Part shown: in pieces, positions 22,421 to 34,152 of the stretch | How positions within the stretch are numbered: the stretch's first letter is position 1 | How the letters are laid out: each line of letters opens with the position of its first letter | Assembly: GCA_964017195.1 (NCBI GenBank) | Contig: OZ024898.1 | Coordinates: forward strand, 13,322,557 to 13,386,556 | Source of the DNA: Siderastrea radians | Lineage: Eukaryota > Cnidaria > Anthozoa > Scleractinia > Rhizangiidae | DNA length: 64,000 nt | Direction: 5' to 3' | Made by a program: the position numbers and the translations under genes | The notes under the pieces: model-generated | Database searches by the model: none | The model's input: the letters and a program-made list of their open reading frames with translations, nothing else | What the model was told of the DNA's origin: nothing

Positions 22421-23930
22421 TCAAGGACCAAACATCGTATTGTCCTGTTCAGTGTGAAAAGTTAACCTACTTGGAAAAGGTATGGTGTGTAAAAAGCAAC
22501 TTTAACGGGACGTATGTTGAAGATTACAACACGTTAACCTCTTCCAAAACAGCCTTTAAAGACAACTACAATACCACTGTGTTTAGACAAGATGAGTGCT
22601 GGCGAGGAGCAACACCTCTGGAGCGTTTCGACCGACAACCGCTACCAGATTTTAAATTATGGGAAGCCGTAGGTGAACTTCACTACATGGGTTACGAGGA
22701 ACGGAGGGACTTATCTTCAGGACCGTGGGATGAAAGCCCTGGAATTTTTTTACCCGAAAAGGTCCTCAACATGTGTTTTAGAGTGTTACCGACCCCATCA
22801 CAAGAAGACATGAAATCTGTCGCTTTTCTTGCTTGGGTTTCTCTTGAAGAGGCATCAACTTACTTCAGCACCATGCACAAGAAACTTCAAGACCAGAGGG
22901 AGGAGGACCTGCAACGAGAGACCTGGAAGCTGCATCCTTTGTATCAAGAGAGTAGAGAGTCACTTTTGAAAATGTGCAGTGAGTCTGGGCTACTTACTAC
23001 TGGCAAGAAACATGAGCTTGTGCGCCGCATTGTAGGAAACGAAACACGTGAAAAGGATCTAGTTAAATTGGACGAAGCTGAACTCTACGATGGAGATATT
23101 GAATCGATACCGAGTTCTAGTGCTGGATTAATGAGGTTGTCCGTTGCTCAGCTGAGGCTTATTTTAAGGACTCACCGTGTTTTAGAGGTCGGAACCAAGG
23201 AAGAACTAGTCACAAGAGTAGGGCTTCTTAAGGCAGGTCACTCAGACGCCGCCTTCTCAAGAGAGCGCTTGTGCATATTACACATCATAGAAGTGGCTCA
23301 ACAAATAAGTAAAGCCCAGTATGAACTTAATATGAGAGCTGTTCGTCGTAGGAGGAAGTTTGGACATGGGCAAGAAAATACTCTTACCACAAGAACGTCA
23401 TGCCTAAAGGATGTTTTGTCGCAAAAAACACCATCCATTAATGTAGACAGTGGGCAGAAGCGAAACGTACAAAGTGCTCTCGAGTCCTTAAGAGTTATTG
23501 TTGCTGAGAAAGAAGAATCATCACGGCTGAGAATTGATGTACTGGAACAAAGAATTAGCAAAATAAATGACGGAGGTCAAAGCAAGACGGTGAAGAAATC
23601 TAAAGCCAAAAAGGAAAAGGTATTAAAAAGTGAGAATGCCAAAAAGGTATGGAACGTCCACAGAGAAGAAAAAGACCACCAGTAAAACTAAGAGATCAAC
23701 CAGAAGAATTGAAAGGCAGGGAGGCTTTCGTTGTCGGTCAAAGGTTAGAGGTTTTGTGGAGTGAGAAAGATTTAGAGGGTACAAATTGGAAACCAGGCTG
23801 GTACAGGGGAGAAGTTCAACGTTTTGACGAGGAGAATGATGTTGTATACATATGGTACTTTAAGGATCGTGCGGTTTATGGCCTGGATGCTACTGGAGCC
23901 CTTGTTGATGGGGTCATTCATTCAGCTTGA
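22393..23930 (+). pseudogene. SAP-domain protein with a C-terminal Tudor/chromo-barrel-like domain, frameshifted
   Basis: The frame 22393-23685 encodes about 430 residues, and a second frame 23649-23930 adds about 90. Around residue 195 is a SAP-type motif (LLKMCSESGLLTTGKKHELV, then RRIVG), which usually binds DNA. A second SAP-like helix pair follows (LSVAQLRLILRTH, then TKEELVTRVG). After a basic linker the frame shifts inside an A-rich run near 23640. The new frame holds a small barrel-like domain (FVVGQRLEVLWSE, then GWYRGEVQRF, then VYIWYFKD) of the Tudor/chromo-barrel kind. No start codon is seen at the 5' end, where the gene seems truncated at a deletion junction. The frameshift lies in a homopolymer and could be an assembly error. 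Confidence 0.55.
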
Positions 23931-25055
23931 GATAATAGAGAATTTAAGCATGCCGTGATGTTGATTTGAAAAACTGACATTTCAACATAGTTGAATTTCT
24001 TTTTGTATAAGACGGTCTGTACTCTCCAAGATAACGTTCAGAAGTCGCTTTTTCTACAAGATTTTTAGGAGGAATGGTATGCATTTGTCACTGTTAACTT
24101 AACTTGGATTTTATTCGTAGATTTTTATAATGCTACCAACGATATCTTTTGTAAAGCATGGCTGCTTTATTAACGTGTATATTTTCTTCTTGTGAAATAT
24201 GATAGCCAACGGCTATTCGAATGAAGGGTGTATCTCTTTGAAAAAAGTTATAGCATGTAGGTCATACTTTCGACGTTTCGCGCCATCGATTTTAAGAGCA
24301 TAAAAATATACATATCTGTATTAGAACGAAATAAATTGTTTTCACCTCATTTGCGTTTATTCCAATATCAAATGGCTTTCCGTGTACACTACATGACGTA
24401 GTAGAACGTTGAAGACTTTAAGTGACATTATATATGAAGTGCCACAAGATACCGCTGACTGAATAATGAAGGCGCATGTGTTAACGTGCGGTGTCGAACG
24501 ATCGAACACTCTACGATGTTTTCGACTTCATGGAAAGATTTAAACATTCTGCATTCAGCCATTTTGCCTTGTAAACTGCAGTACAATACAAGAAAGCAAA
24601 GAAAGAAAGCAAATTTATTTGTGGGAATGTTGTTATGGCTAAGTTGAAACTGAAAAAGGAAGTTGCCTGCCCGAAGTAATGTTGTTCGATTGGAAACCAC
24701 ATCAGAGGTTTTCCAAGGGTTTTTGACAGGTAAACCACCTTGAAACAACTTTGATATTGCCTTAGGACTTAGTTAAAGCGAGTATTTCCTTTATCTTTTC
24801 TCATTTGTGCGATTTTGTACGAATTTTGCGATTTGTGATGAATTATATGACAAGTTGCGATTTGACGTCAATTATGCGAAATCGCAACATAGCATAATAT
24901 CAGAGGCCCTGTAATAAGCGAACAATGCTAAAAAATTGTTAAGGCTTGTAAAAAAAAAGTGAAAAAAAAAACTGGAAAATCCTGGGGGGTGGGGGGGTCC
25001 ACCACAGACCCTCTGGAATGGAAATTCCAGGGGGGTGGGGGGGTTAAAACTGAAC
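23931..25055. other. Non-coding part of the inverted-repeat-bounded segment
   Basis: AT-rich, with no supported ORF. A motif around GCGATTTTG/GCGATTTG recurs imperfectly at 24810-24890. G-rich blocks at 24980-25045 precede the right inverted repeat and could form quadruplexes. Confidence 0.4.
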
Positions 25056-25284
25056 GACCATCCGTGGGGGGGATATGGATATTTTCTGGAAACACACAAT
25101 ATAGTCAAGAAAGGGTGGTGGCTTATAACAATACAGGTTACTGTAACTGAATGTGGTGATAGTAATAAGTACGATGGAGTGAACTACCGGTATCTTGTAT
25201 GCTTGTCCCTTTTTTGACATAAATTTACAGTGTTATGTACATACTTCATATCGACTTCAGTGAAACACTTTAAATATATTACAG

Positions 25285-27787
25285 GTATGCTCTCAGTGGA
25301 AAGAGATTACTCTCATCATCAGAGACACCCACTTTAATGAAAGCGATGAACATCTCGTTGACATTTTTGATGTGAAGGTAATTTTATTATGACCTTAAAT
25401 AAAGATAAGTTTAAGTTAGCTGTTTTGTTGCATGATTATTTGAGGAGTCATTTCCATTTCTTTTACTGTCTTAATTCCTCTTCTATTGCATTTCTGGTGT
25501 TAGTATTTTTACTAATTCTCCCAAAAATTTGTGCAACAAAATATCTTAGTAGATTTTTCGTATCTACTGGTGTTCCCCTTTCTTAATGTTCCATTTTTGC
25601 CATATTGTTTATTGTTTGTTTGTAGTAAATATGGCATTTGTTAAACATCTGGATAGAAACTTAAGGTAACAGATCAGCTAAGCGTTAAAACAAACCTTTT
25701 ATAACAAAATACATTACATGTCGTTAATATTCTTTTAACCAAGCATCAATCATAGCAATACAGAACTTGATCAAGTATTAAGTACTTAAAATCACTGTTC
25801 TAACAAGTGGTTATCAATTATCATTATCTTTAGTGCAAAGAATGGGGTTTCCTCCTGCTGGAGATGTTTGGCAACTCGCTTGGCACTAGTGACTATGGCC
25901 ACTTGACAGTAGAGCGCGTACCAATGCTCTTTAGAACCCATCATTCACTGCACCACTTATCTAATCAGGGCTTTGAAGCTGCCCACAAGTTGCAACGACA
26001 ACTTTACGCGAGAGCGACTTCGCATGATTCTTCTGGCAACACATCCTCCTGTAAGTTGAATATTTAATTAATGCTGACATAGAATACAGTTGCAGGGGAG
26101 TCATTAAAATGCCGAAAAGATATATATTTCACCCTTTTTTCACGTAATATATTTAAAAGGTCGCATTTTCAAAGGCTCTGAAATTACAGACAATTATTTT
26201 GCTGTGAATTTGGCCACCACCTGTAGTCAGTTAGCCATGCCCAAGGGTTACTGCTCAAACAAAATTAATGTTTTAAGCTATCATTATTTTGTTATTGTGG
26301 TGACAGGATTATTTAACAAATAGACACATAGACACATAGGACAGACGCATAGATTGTGTCATAATTGTTTCATTTTGTTTCTTTATTATGTAAAAAAATA
26401 AGTTCCATGTTGCTGTGCGTCTGTTCAGTAATAGAGCACAGATGATGTCAACATGTGGTAAGAACATTGGTGACACACTCTCGTGTGCCACTTTCGCCTC
26501 GTGTGCCACTTTTTTGTTCTTACCACATGTTGACATAATGTCCTCCGTTACTGAACAGACGCACAGCAACATGGAATCTATCTGTACTATTTGTACGATA
26601 AAGAAACGAAATGAAACAGTGATGACGTAATCTATGCGTCTGTCCTCTAATTAAGGTCATAAGTAAGACCCAATCAAAATACGTGCATAATTGAGCTTAT
26701 TATATTAAAATTCTTACATTTCAATGGACCAGATTCTCGCTCATCTTTATACCGAGATGTTTCTTGACTTGAGGTTATCACTCAGAGAAGCACGTCGCTG
26801 CATTTTGTCGGGTAAGCTAATTTATTTCAAATCTTAATTTTACCAGCAAGTTGATGTATGAATAACTTATAACGGGATTAAAAGCATTAATTTTGATGTC
26901 TGCTGTCTATGCCAAAAGTTGATTGGTTTTGTTAATAGAAAATGCAGGTGGAGGTTACTACAGGGACCATTAGTGTCCATATCAGATTTCATGTTGCAGC
27001 CAAAACTGTTGAGACACTTGCATGAATTTCACTGTGGGTTTCACTAGTGATACAGATTTTGCACCCCCTCTCTTCTCTCACCCTTCCATTCAGTGTTGTT
27101 TACAGTCAGTTTTTCCTCTACAAGTATTTATCAAGAAAAATGTGTGTTTATTGGGGAGGGACAGGGGTGCACCATTTTCAAGTACTGTTACTTATGTGGC
27201 AACATGAAAGAAAAGTATGGCAAAAAATTCAGTTTCTCTTGACAGGGTTTTTAAGTTTTCACAGTTCCCAAATTTCACATCATAAAAATATTGATGTCAC
27301 CTGAGACTGGAAAAGGGTATTTAATAAACAACTTAACTTTAAGTTTTTAACTGACTTCTAATAAGATTGCTTATTTCTCCTTTTTTGCACAGGCAAACCT
27401 TTCTACTTCAGGGGGTGTGGATGGCGTCCCAAGAACATGACCTGGACTGATGCAGACAAAGCCTGGATCAACAGAATGAACCAACTACTGGATGACCTGT
27501 TCGGCCAGACTTTTGTGAATATGAGTACACTAAATCCAAGCATTGTGTTCTGGTGCCAGACCAGGTCCCCAAGGTTTTGTATGACCATGTTAAATGGGAG
27601 AAGGCTTGTACAGTGGTTGTCAAAGAAGCAGACAAGGGTGTAAGTGATGGCAAAAGTGCAGACACAGAAAACCCTGACGTTGAGAAAAACAGCAAAGAAA
27701 GAGATGTTATTTCTGTCCCAGTCAGTTTTTCAGATGATACACGTAAAAACAACATAAAACAAACAGGAGTTAATTCTCTCCAAGTTG
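25285..27787 (+). pseudogene. Exons of a multi-exon gene that ends in an Ulp1-like domain (upstream half)
   Basis: Exons at 25285-25377, 25834-26050, 26725-26811 and 27393-27787 have compatible phases. The third lacks a normal acceptor: the sequence reads TTTCAA where TTTCAG is expected. The last carries a 1-2-nt frameshift near 27495-27510, after which the frame KVLYDHVKWEKAC continues. Readable segments include ITLIIRDTHFN, a helical EAAHKLQRQLYARA and GKPFYFRGCGWRPKNM. The reading frame runs up to the LINE insertion and resumes beyond it at 37997 in the same frame (LQV, then GFSDV). The upstream exons at 1144-3412 may be part of the same gene. Confidence 0.65.
26338..26646. repeat. Long palindromic MITE-like element inside an intron
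   Basis: About 309 bp that fold back over nearly their whole length. The outer arms are AGGACAGACGCATAGATT and its complement. The middle arms are CATGTTGCTGTGCGTCTGTT and its complement. The inner arms flank a short loop (GTGGTAAGAAC / GTTCTTACCAC). It lies between the exons at 25834-26050 and 26725-26811. It has no coding capacity. Confidence 0.75.
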
Positions 27788-28143
27788 AGACACATTACTT
27801 ACAATACTATTACAAGCTTACTACGTAAGTTATTTACAACAATACTAACATACACTGATGTGACACTTACAAGCCAGACTGGTTATTTACATCACCTACA
27901 AATATCTATTTACATGATTACAACTTGCTACCGAGGGAAAGCTAAGTCCTATTTAAAACATTTAATCTGTATACTTTTTCCATTTACGTTTGTGACTGGA
28001 CTCCTTGTTATTTAATTTCCCTATTTGTGACTCTAATCGATAAACGTATTCAACCTTATTTGTAAAGATTCTGTAAGATGGATGGCCATGTTTCATGCGA
28101 CATTCATAGATGTGTTGCTTTGCTAAGATTATGAGATGATTGA

Positions 28144-30705
28144 TTAGTAGAAAGTCTTCCTTCCCTTGCCATATTCCAAAAAGTATATTAGTGCTTGAAA
28201 GTTCCTCCAGATCTTTTTTTTTTTACACCAACTAATGAAGTCCAGCCAGAAACTCTTTGCATAGGGACATGTAATAAATAAATGTTCAAGGGATTCGCTC
28301 TCTTGTTCACAGAATGTGCATAATGGTGAAGTTGTCAAACCTATTTTGTTAAGAAATGAGTTCGTGGATAAGTATCTGTTTAAGATTTTATACTGGAATT
28401 CCCGAGATTTTGTATCCATAAGAACCTTAAATGGCAATTCATATATTTCATGCCATTCCAAGCATGTACTTGAGAATTGATCCTTTTACTTCGCTTGTGC
28501 AGTTGGAGCGGTCTCATACTTTGATCGTATTTCCTTGTAAATATTTTTAGAAATAGCTTTATCGATTCGCACATGCTCGTTCTTTAAACGTAGTTTGATA
28601 TGATCATTTAAAACAAAAGCTTTCTCACTTTTGGGCCCAAAAAATATCAAAGAATTTCGCCAATGCGTCGGTAGGGCGTCATAAATTTGCATCAAATGAA
28701 ACACTTCCATAGGTGTGAAATTTGATTCACTCAGGTTTTGCTTGACAATTACTTCATTCTTGTCATTTACAAGATCTTCAAGCGTGACTATTCCTTTCTT
28801 AAATAAGCTGTAATGAAACACGGATTTTCCATCAATTAAAATGTGTTTGTTGTTCCATAATATTGTACTCGCTCTTGCAATGTTTTGAATGTTTGCTTCC
28901 ATTGCCGCGGAGTGTTCAGCGAAGATTTGCAAACACTGTTCATAAAATCTAGGCAGTTTGATAGGAAGTTTCTTAATGTCAAATCCACAACCTAGGACTA
29001 ATTTACCACCAACTTGTTTTAAATAATGCGAGAGGATTAATTTCCAGCTACTTTGCTGCGCCTCAACAAATTCTTTGCAGCACATGATTCGCTGTGTCTT
29101 AATGATTGATTCCAAATGTGGTGCCCTTAAGCCACCGTTTTCCACATCACATATCAAGGCTGAGCGTTTAACTTTACCCTTTCCCTTCCAAATAAAATTA
29201 AATAAAATTTTATTTGCTTCCTTGATGATGTCTTTGTGTACGTACACCAAGCCAGCCCTATACATGAAGATCGGAACAACAAATGTTTTTATGATTTGTA
29301 TTCGACCAAGCACTGTTAGGTTTCTCCAATTCCAAAACTGCAGCTTTTCTCTGATAGATTTCAAAATTTCATCAAAATTCAGTGTTTTCCAAAGGGCTTG
29401 ATTGTACGTAAAATGAACACCTAAAATCCTAATAGCCCGTTTAATAGTGATATTTCTGTCGGCGGAGACTGTTAGCATCGGCGACATTTGTTTGTTGTTT
29501 CCCAATAACATTACCTCTGTTTTTTGGTCATTGATTTTTAGCCCAGAGCATAAGGTGAAACTATCCACAGTTTCTAACAAGGCATTAAGAGAGGTATAAT
29601 TTCTCAGAAAAACTGTCAAGTCATCAGCAAAAATCTCTAAATTAATCTCCTCGTTATCCACTAGTATACCTTGAATCTCTTTGTTAAGACGAATGTTAAT
29701 AGCTAAGATTTCTAAACAGATGATGAATAAATATGGAGATAATGGATCACCTAGTCTGACACCTTTAAGAACTTTGAATGGGGCAGTTGTGAAACCATTG
29801 TTCATTACTGTACTGAGAATGTTTTTATAAAAAGTTTGTATCCAGCGAATCAAAGACGGGCCAAAGTTGAAAATAGAAAGCGCCTTGACAATGAAGATAC
29901 GATTAACGGAATCGAAAGCTTTTTGGAAATCTATACCTACTAATAATCCCTGGATTTTATTCCTTTCTGTATATTCTAAGATGTCATCTATTGTTCTCAC
30001 GGCATCAAGGATCGTTCTGCCCTTAACATAAGCGTTTTGATTGAAATGTATTATTTTAGGCAATACCTTCTGAAGTCTTGTGGCGATTGCCTTTGAGCCA
30101 ATTTTAGTGTCAACGTTAATCAACGAAATAGGTCTCCAATTACTTATGTGTCGTTTGTCTTTCCCTTTCTTTTCTATTAACTTAACGACGGCCTGTTTTT
30201 GAGTATTTGAAAGTTCACCAAAGTCATATGAATAATTAAGACAATCAACAAGTAAATTTCCTAAGGGATTCCAAAATGTTCTATAAAATTCAACGGTGAG
30301 ACCATCGTTACCGGGCGATTTGTTATTTTTGAACGACTGAAGGCAATCAAAGCACTCTCTAACCGACAGCTTTCCTTCACAAACACTTTTCATTTCATCA
30401 GTGAGTTTAAGAATTTCTGGTCTTTGCAAGAATGGATGATTTTCATCTACCACCTCTTCATTTGCCGCATACAAATCCGAGTAAAAATTTTCAATTTCCT
30501 TCATAATTTTCTTTGGATTTGTGGTGAGGGTGCCTTCATTAGTAAGCATCTTTCGCATACAACTCTTGTTCCCCCTGTAAGATTCAAGCCCTAAAAAATA
30601 CTTGTTGCTTTTCTCACCTTGTTCATACCAATTTGCTCTCGAACGAATTATTGCTCCTTTGGCAATGTAATCAAAATGCGAGTCATATTTCATTTTTAAG
30701 CATTC
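28144..30705 (-). pseudogene. LINE ORF2: reverse transcriptase and C-terminal zinc knuckle
   Basis: On the minus strand the frame enters from the Harbinger junction (ECLKMKYDSHFDY) and runs to a TAA at 28486-28488. It then continues in the same frame to 28144. Reverse transcriptase blocks in order: RSRANWYEQGEKSNKYFL, NNKSPGNDGLTVEF, NWRPISLINVD, GIDFQKAFDSVNR, GVRLGDPLSPYLF and the catalytic IFADD at about 29620-29631. The C-terminal Cys-x2-Cys...His...Cys motif (CTFCEQESESLEHLF, then C) lies beyond the in-frame stop. The order and motifs match L1/Tx1-like LINEs. The apparent N-terminus in the same open frame (30706-31077) is antisense Harbinger sequence, not LINE protein. Confidence 0.93.
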
Positions 30706-30919
30706 TAAAGCCCCATTTACACGGCAGAAAAAGTTTGGTACGGCTCGGATAAAAATGGTACGCGTACCAAAAAAAATAGCACTGATACCTCGTTTACACG
30801 TCTTTTTTTCTACCGTGCTGAGCGGTGTGAAATTATGTTTTGGTGCGGGTAAAAGGCTCAACATCTTGTCCAGCGTACACAAGTCTTTCCTAGTGCGCAT
30901 GCGGCTAAGTCTGTAAAAC

Positions 30920-32190
30920 ATGGCTGACGAAAAGTATTTGGAGTTTCTCCTTTCAAGAAGATCGCCCGTCTTCTCGCAGAAAATTCGGAAAACATCTTTT
31001 TTCTGTTCTTCTCTCCAAAAGAATAGAAGAAGGAGAAGATTCAAGTTGTTCATTTTGGCATCATTGCTTGATTGCAATTCTATTGAGCGACGTTGCTGGG
31101 TGCTGCCACGCAGTGATCGCTGGTTTCAGATTGTAGAAACAGCATTCACCGACAAGGAGTGGTATGACAATTTCCGTGTTTCTAAAGCAACATTCCAATT
31201 TATTGTCTCAGAGATTGAAGCCGAAATTGTTCGTAAGAATACTGCAATGCGTAAAGCCGTCTCCCCAAGAAAGAGGACAGCAATAACCCTCTATTACATG
31301 AGTTCCACTGCGGAATACAGAACAATAGCTAACTTGTTTGGTGTCTCAAAGTCGTTTGTTTGTCTTTGTATAAAAGACGTTTGTAAAGCTATAACAAAAA
31401 AACTAGGAAAAGGTTTCCTTACAGTACCAAAGGGGGACAATCTGAGTGAAGTCATGAGGATTTACAAAGAGAAATGGGGATTTCCTGCATGTGCAGGTGC
31501 TATCGATGGTACCCATATTCCCATACAAGCTCCTCTGGAAAATCGTACTGATTATATAAACAGGAAATCCTATCATAGTATAGTGATGCAGGCTCTGGTG
31601 GACTCAAAGTACCTATTTCGAGATGTCGTCATTGGTTGGCCAGGCAGCGTTCACGATGCCAGAGTGCTGTCTAACTCAAAACTTTATGATCGTGGATGCA
31701 AAGGCATCTTTTTGATCCTAACATCAAAGAAACAGTACTCGGTGTTGATATTGCTCCTTTAATTCTTGGCGACCCAGCCTACCCTCTCTTGGACTGGCTA
31801 ATGAAAGGTTATCCAGAAAACCAAAACACACCTAGCTGGCAAAGACACTTCAACTATCGTCTCAGCAGAGCTCGTATGACTGCTGAGGATACCTTTGGTA
31901 GATGGAAAGGACGTTTCCAACGTGTTCTTAAGCGTGTTGATATGTCTGTTGAATCCACATGCTACGTTGTGGCTGCTTCGTGCATACTCCATAACATCTG
32001 CGAATTAAGGAAGGATGCCTTTTTAGAAGAATGGCTTGAGGATATACAGAATGCTGTTGAGCAGCCTGAAGACATCCCATTAGGAATTCACGAAAGACAG
32101 ACTGAGAGAGATGCCGCCAACATTCGAGATGCTCTTGCACTATATTTCAGGACACCAGAAGGTCGGCACATTGGAAGTGGCTGTGAATAG
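30920..32190 (+). pseudogene. Harbinger transposase (DDE nuclease), one frameshift
   Basis: The ATG at 30920 opens a frame to 31762, and the protein continues in another frame from about 31700 to 32190, so one 1-nt lesion near 31700 separates the halves. The N-terminal part is basic and helical with a helix-turn-helix-like segment (TIANLFGVSKSFVCLCI). The catalytic core shows the first Asp in GAIDGTHIPI, the second in LGDPAYPLLDW and the Glu in AEDTFGRWKGRF, the standard HARBI1-type DDE order. The enzyme would act in the nucleus to cut and paste the element, with the Myb-like partner. All three catalytic residues are present; only the frameshift disables it. Confidence 0.92.
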
Positions 32191-33029
32191 ACTAATTTGT
32201 TTTCCCATGGCTGCCAAGAATCTGCACTCATAAAATTATGACAATGTCACTTTTAAGAAAGAGTATATGTGTACATAAGACTTTCATATCAAATGTAAAA
32301 AGAAAAAATTACAAGTTGAGAGTTTGTGTTAAATTTTATATTTTGTCATCTACTTGAAATGGCATTAATAGTAAATGTTACTGGAAAATGATCGGAATGA
32401 AAGCAATTACGTTGAAGGGAAACCACAAGGTCAAGTATGTTACCACAAGCAGAGGTGTTGGTCGCAGCAGACTGAAGTTGGTGTTAAGTTGTGAAGGAAG
32501 AAATATTTTGGTTTTATATACTGCAAAAAGGATTGTATTTGAAATTACATTGCAAAATGCTGTTGGGTTGCACCATGACATGTAAAGTAGATTATAATTA
32601 AGTTAACCAATAGAAGTCAGGATGAAAACACTATTGTCGACGTAAATGTACAACAGCAACTTTATTCTTAAGTGTTATCATTAAAAAATAAACAATATAA
32701 TAAATTTGTTTTAGCAACATGCAAGCTTTGAAAAAAATGTCTTTGCAGTTCAAAATACCTGTTTTAACTATTCACTTCTAATTTGGCTAAAAAAAAATTT
32801 GTACATAAAACTGATTACAAGAAACTCATACCAGCTATGTACCAGCTTAAACAACAACTTTTTACAGTTCAAATTTAGAGGTTGATACTACTGATTTACC
32901 GGTATATTTTGGTTGAGCAGAAAAATTTAAATTGTGAACGAAATTCACATCCACATCATTCCAGTTTTGAAAACCAAGGTTTTTCAGTTTATATCAATAA
33001 CATGCCAGCATTAAAATTCTAATAAAAAA

Positions 33030-33990
33030 CATGCCAGCTTTGATAGTTCATGTCAAGATGCCAGCAACTAAGGTTGTATAGTTCATATCAACAACATACC
33101 AGCAACTAAGGTTTCACAGTTCATAACAACAACATACCAGCACCTATGGTGCTATATTTCATAATCACATGTCAGCTTTGACAAGTAAAGTTTTACAGTT
33201 CATAACAACAACATGCCAGCAACTAGGGTGTTACAGTTCATAACAGTTTGGTACATGCCAGCTTTGACAACTGAGTTTGTCAGTAAATATTAAAACATGG
33301 TTCAGTTTATATAAGAAAATGCCACCTTTAACAAATAAGGTTTGGCCCTTCATACAACAACATGCCACCTTTGACAAGTGAGGTTTACCCCTTCATACAA
33401 CAACATGCCACCATTGACAAGTGAGGTTTATCCCTTCATGCAACAACATGCCACCATTGACAAGTGAGGTTTATCCCTTCATACAACAACATGCCACCAT
33501 TGACAAGTGAGGTTTATCTGTTTGTATCAACAACATGCCTGCAACTAATAAGGTGTTACAGTTTACATAACAACATGCCAACATTGAAGGGTTGATCGCA
33601 ACAACATGCAAGCATTTAAGGCTAGTTCACACTTATGAGATAAGCACAAGCATTGGCACAAGCATAACCACAAGGATATTCAAACTTGTGATAAGCACAA
33701 GCACAAGTCAACATCAGCAAGCGCAGTGCTCATTCCATGCCTGTTTCAAAAGGCAGAATAAGCATGACACAAGAGAAATAAGCATAAGCACAAGCACAAG
33801 CAAAAGAAACATTTTGCCCTTTCCTTGTGCTTATGCTTGTGCTCATTTTACCTTGGTACACTCTCACATTTCCTGGTGCAAGATTATGGTTTCGATTGAG
33901 TTTGCGAATGCCCTTGTCTTTCATGTGTGAACCAGCCTAAGAGTTCATATCAACAACATGCCAGCACTTACAAAAACATTCTTATCAACA
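33030..33990. repeat. Degenerate minisatellite inside the Harbinger element
   Basis: Repeats of about 46-56 bp built on a core like CAACAACATGCCAGCA followed by TTGACAAGTGAGGTTTA or ACTAAGGTGTTACAGTTCATA. More than ten copies are recognisable. The best-preserved run is at 33330-33540. A MITE (33620-33937) splits the array. Confidence 0.7.
33620..33937. mobile_element. Harbinger-type MITE in the minisatellite
   Basis: 318 bp with inverted ends GGCTAGTTCACAC and, on the other side, the complement of GGCTGGTTCACAC. The 3-bp TSD TAA lies at 33617-33619 and 33938-33940. The interior is rich in AAGCACAAGC and its complement GCTTGTGCTT. It is non-coding. Confidence 0.75.
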
Positions 33991-34152
33991 ACATGCCCTT
34001 AAACATTACAATTCAAAATAACTGCTTTCGCTTCCACTGTTGCTTCCTTGATAGAAATCCATCCTTTGGGGTGGATATGGATTTCTGTTGCTGCTTAAAA
34101 TATTGAGCAACAACAGTTCATGTTGTCGTTCCTCTCTTCGGCGTACATTATC

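Larger units (their letters stand above)
21440..25097. mobile_element. Inverted-repeat-bounded segment carrying a SAP-domain gene (candidate DNA transposon)
   Basis: The segment at 21440-21481 (GTGTGGTTCCAGAAAATATC, then a C-run and CACGGATGGTC) recurs as its reverse complement at 25056-25097. The match covers about 42 bp with a few mismatches, mainly in the C/G run. Next to each end are G-rich blocks (GGGGGTGGGGGGG type) near 21497, 24980 and 25030. Between them lie a plus-strand SAP-domain gene and a minus-strand gene tail. The termini and two opposing genes suggest a DNA transposon. No transposase core is recognised. The TSD is unclear (AAT on both sides is possible). Confidence 0.5.

Noticed and set aside
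30706..31077. N-terminal part of the long minus-strand frame that includes the LINE reverse transcriptase
   Set aside because: This part is antisense to the Harbinger terminal repeat and transposase. The LINE sequence begins only at 30705.
33030..33990. CRISPR-like array
   Set aside because: Repeats are degenerate and adjoining, with no unique spacers of constant length, in an animal-type sequence. It is a minisatellite.
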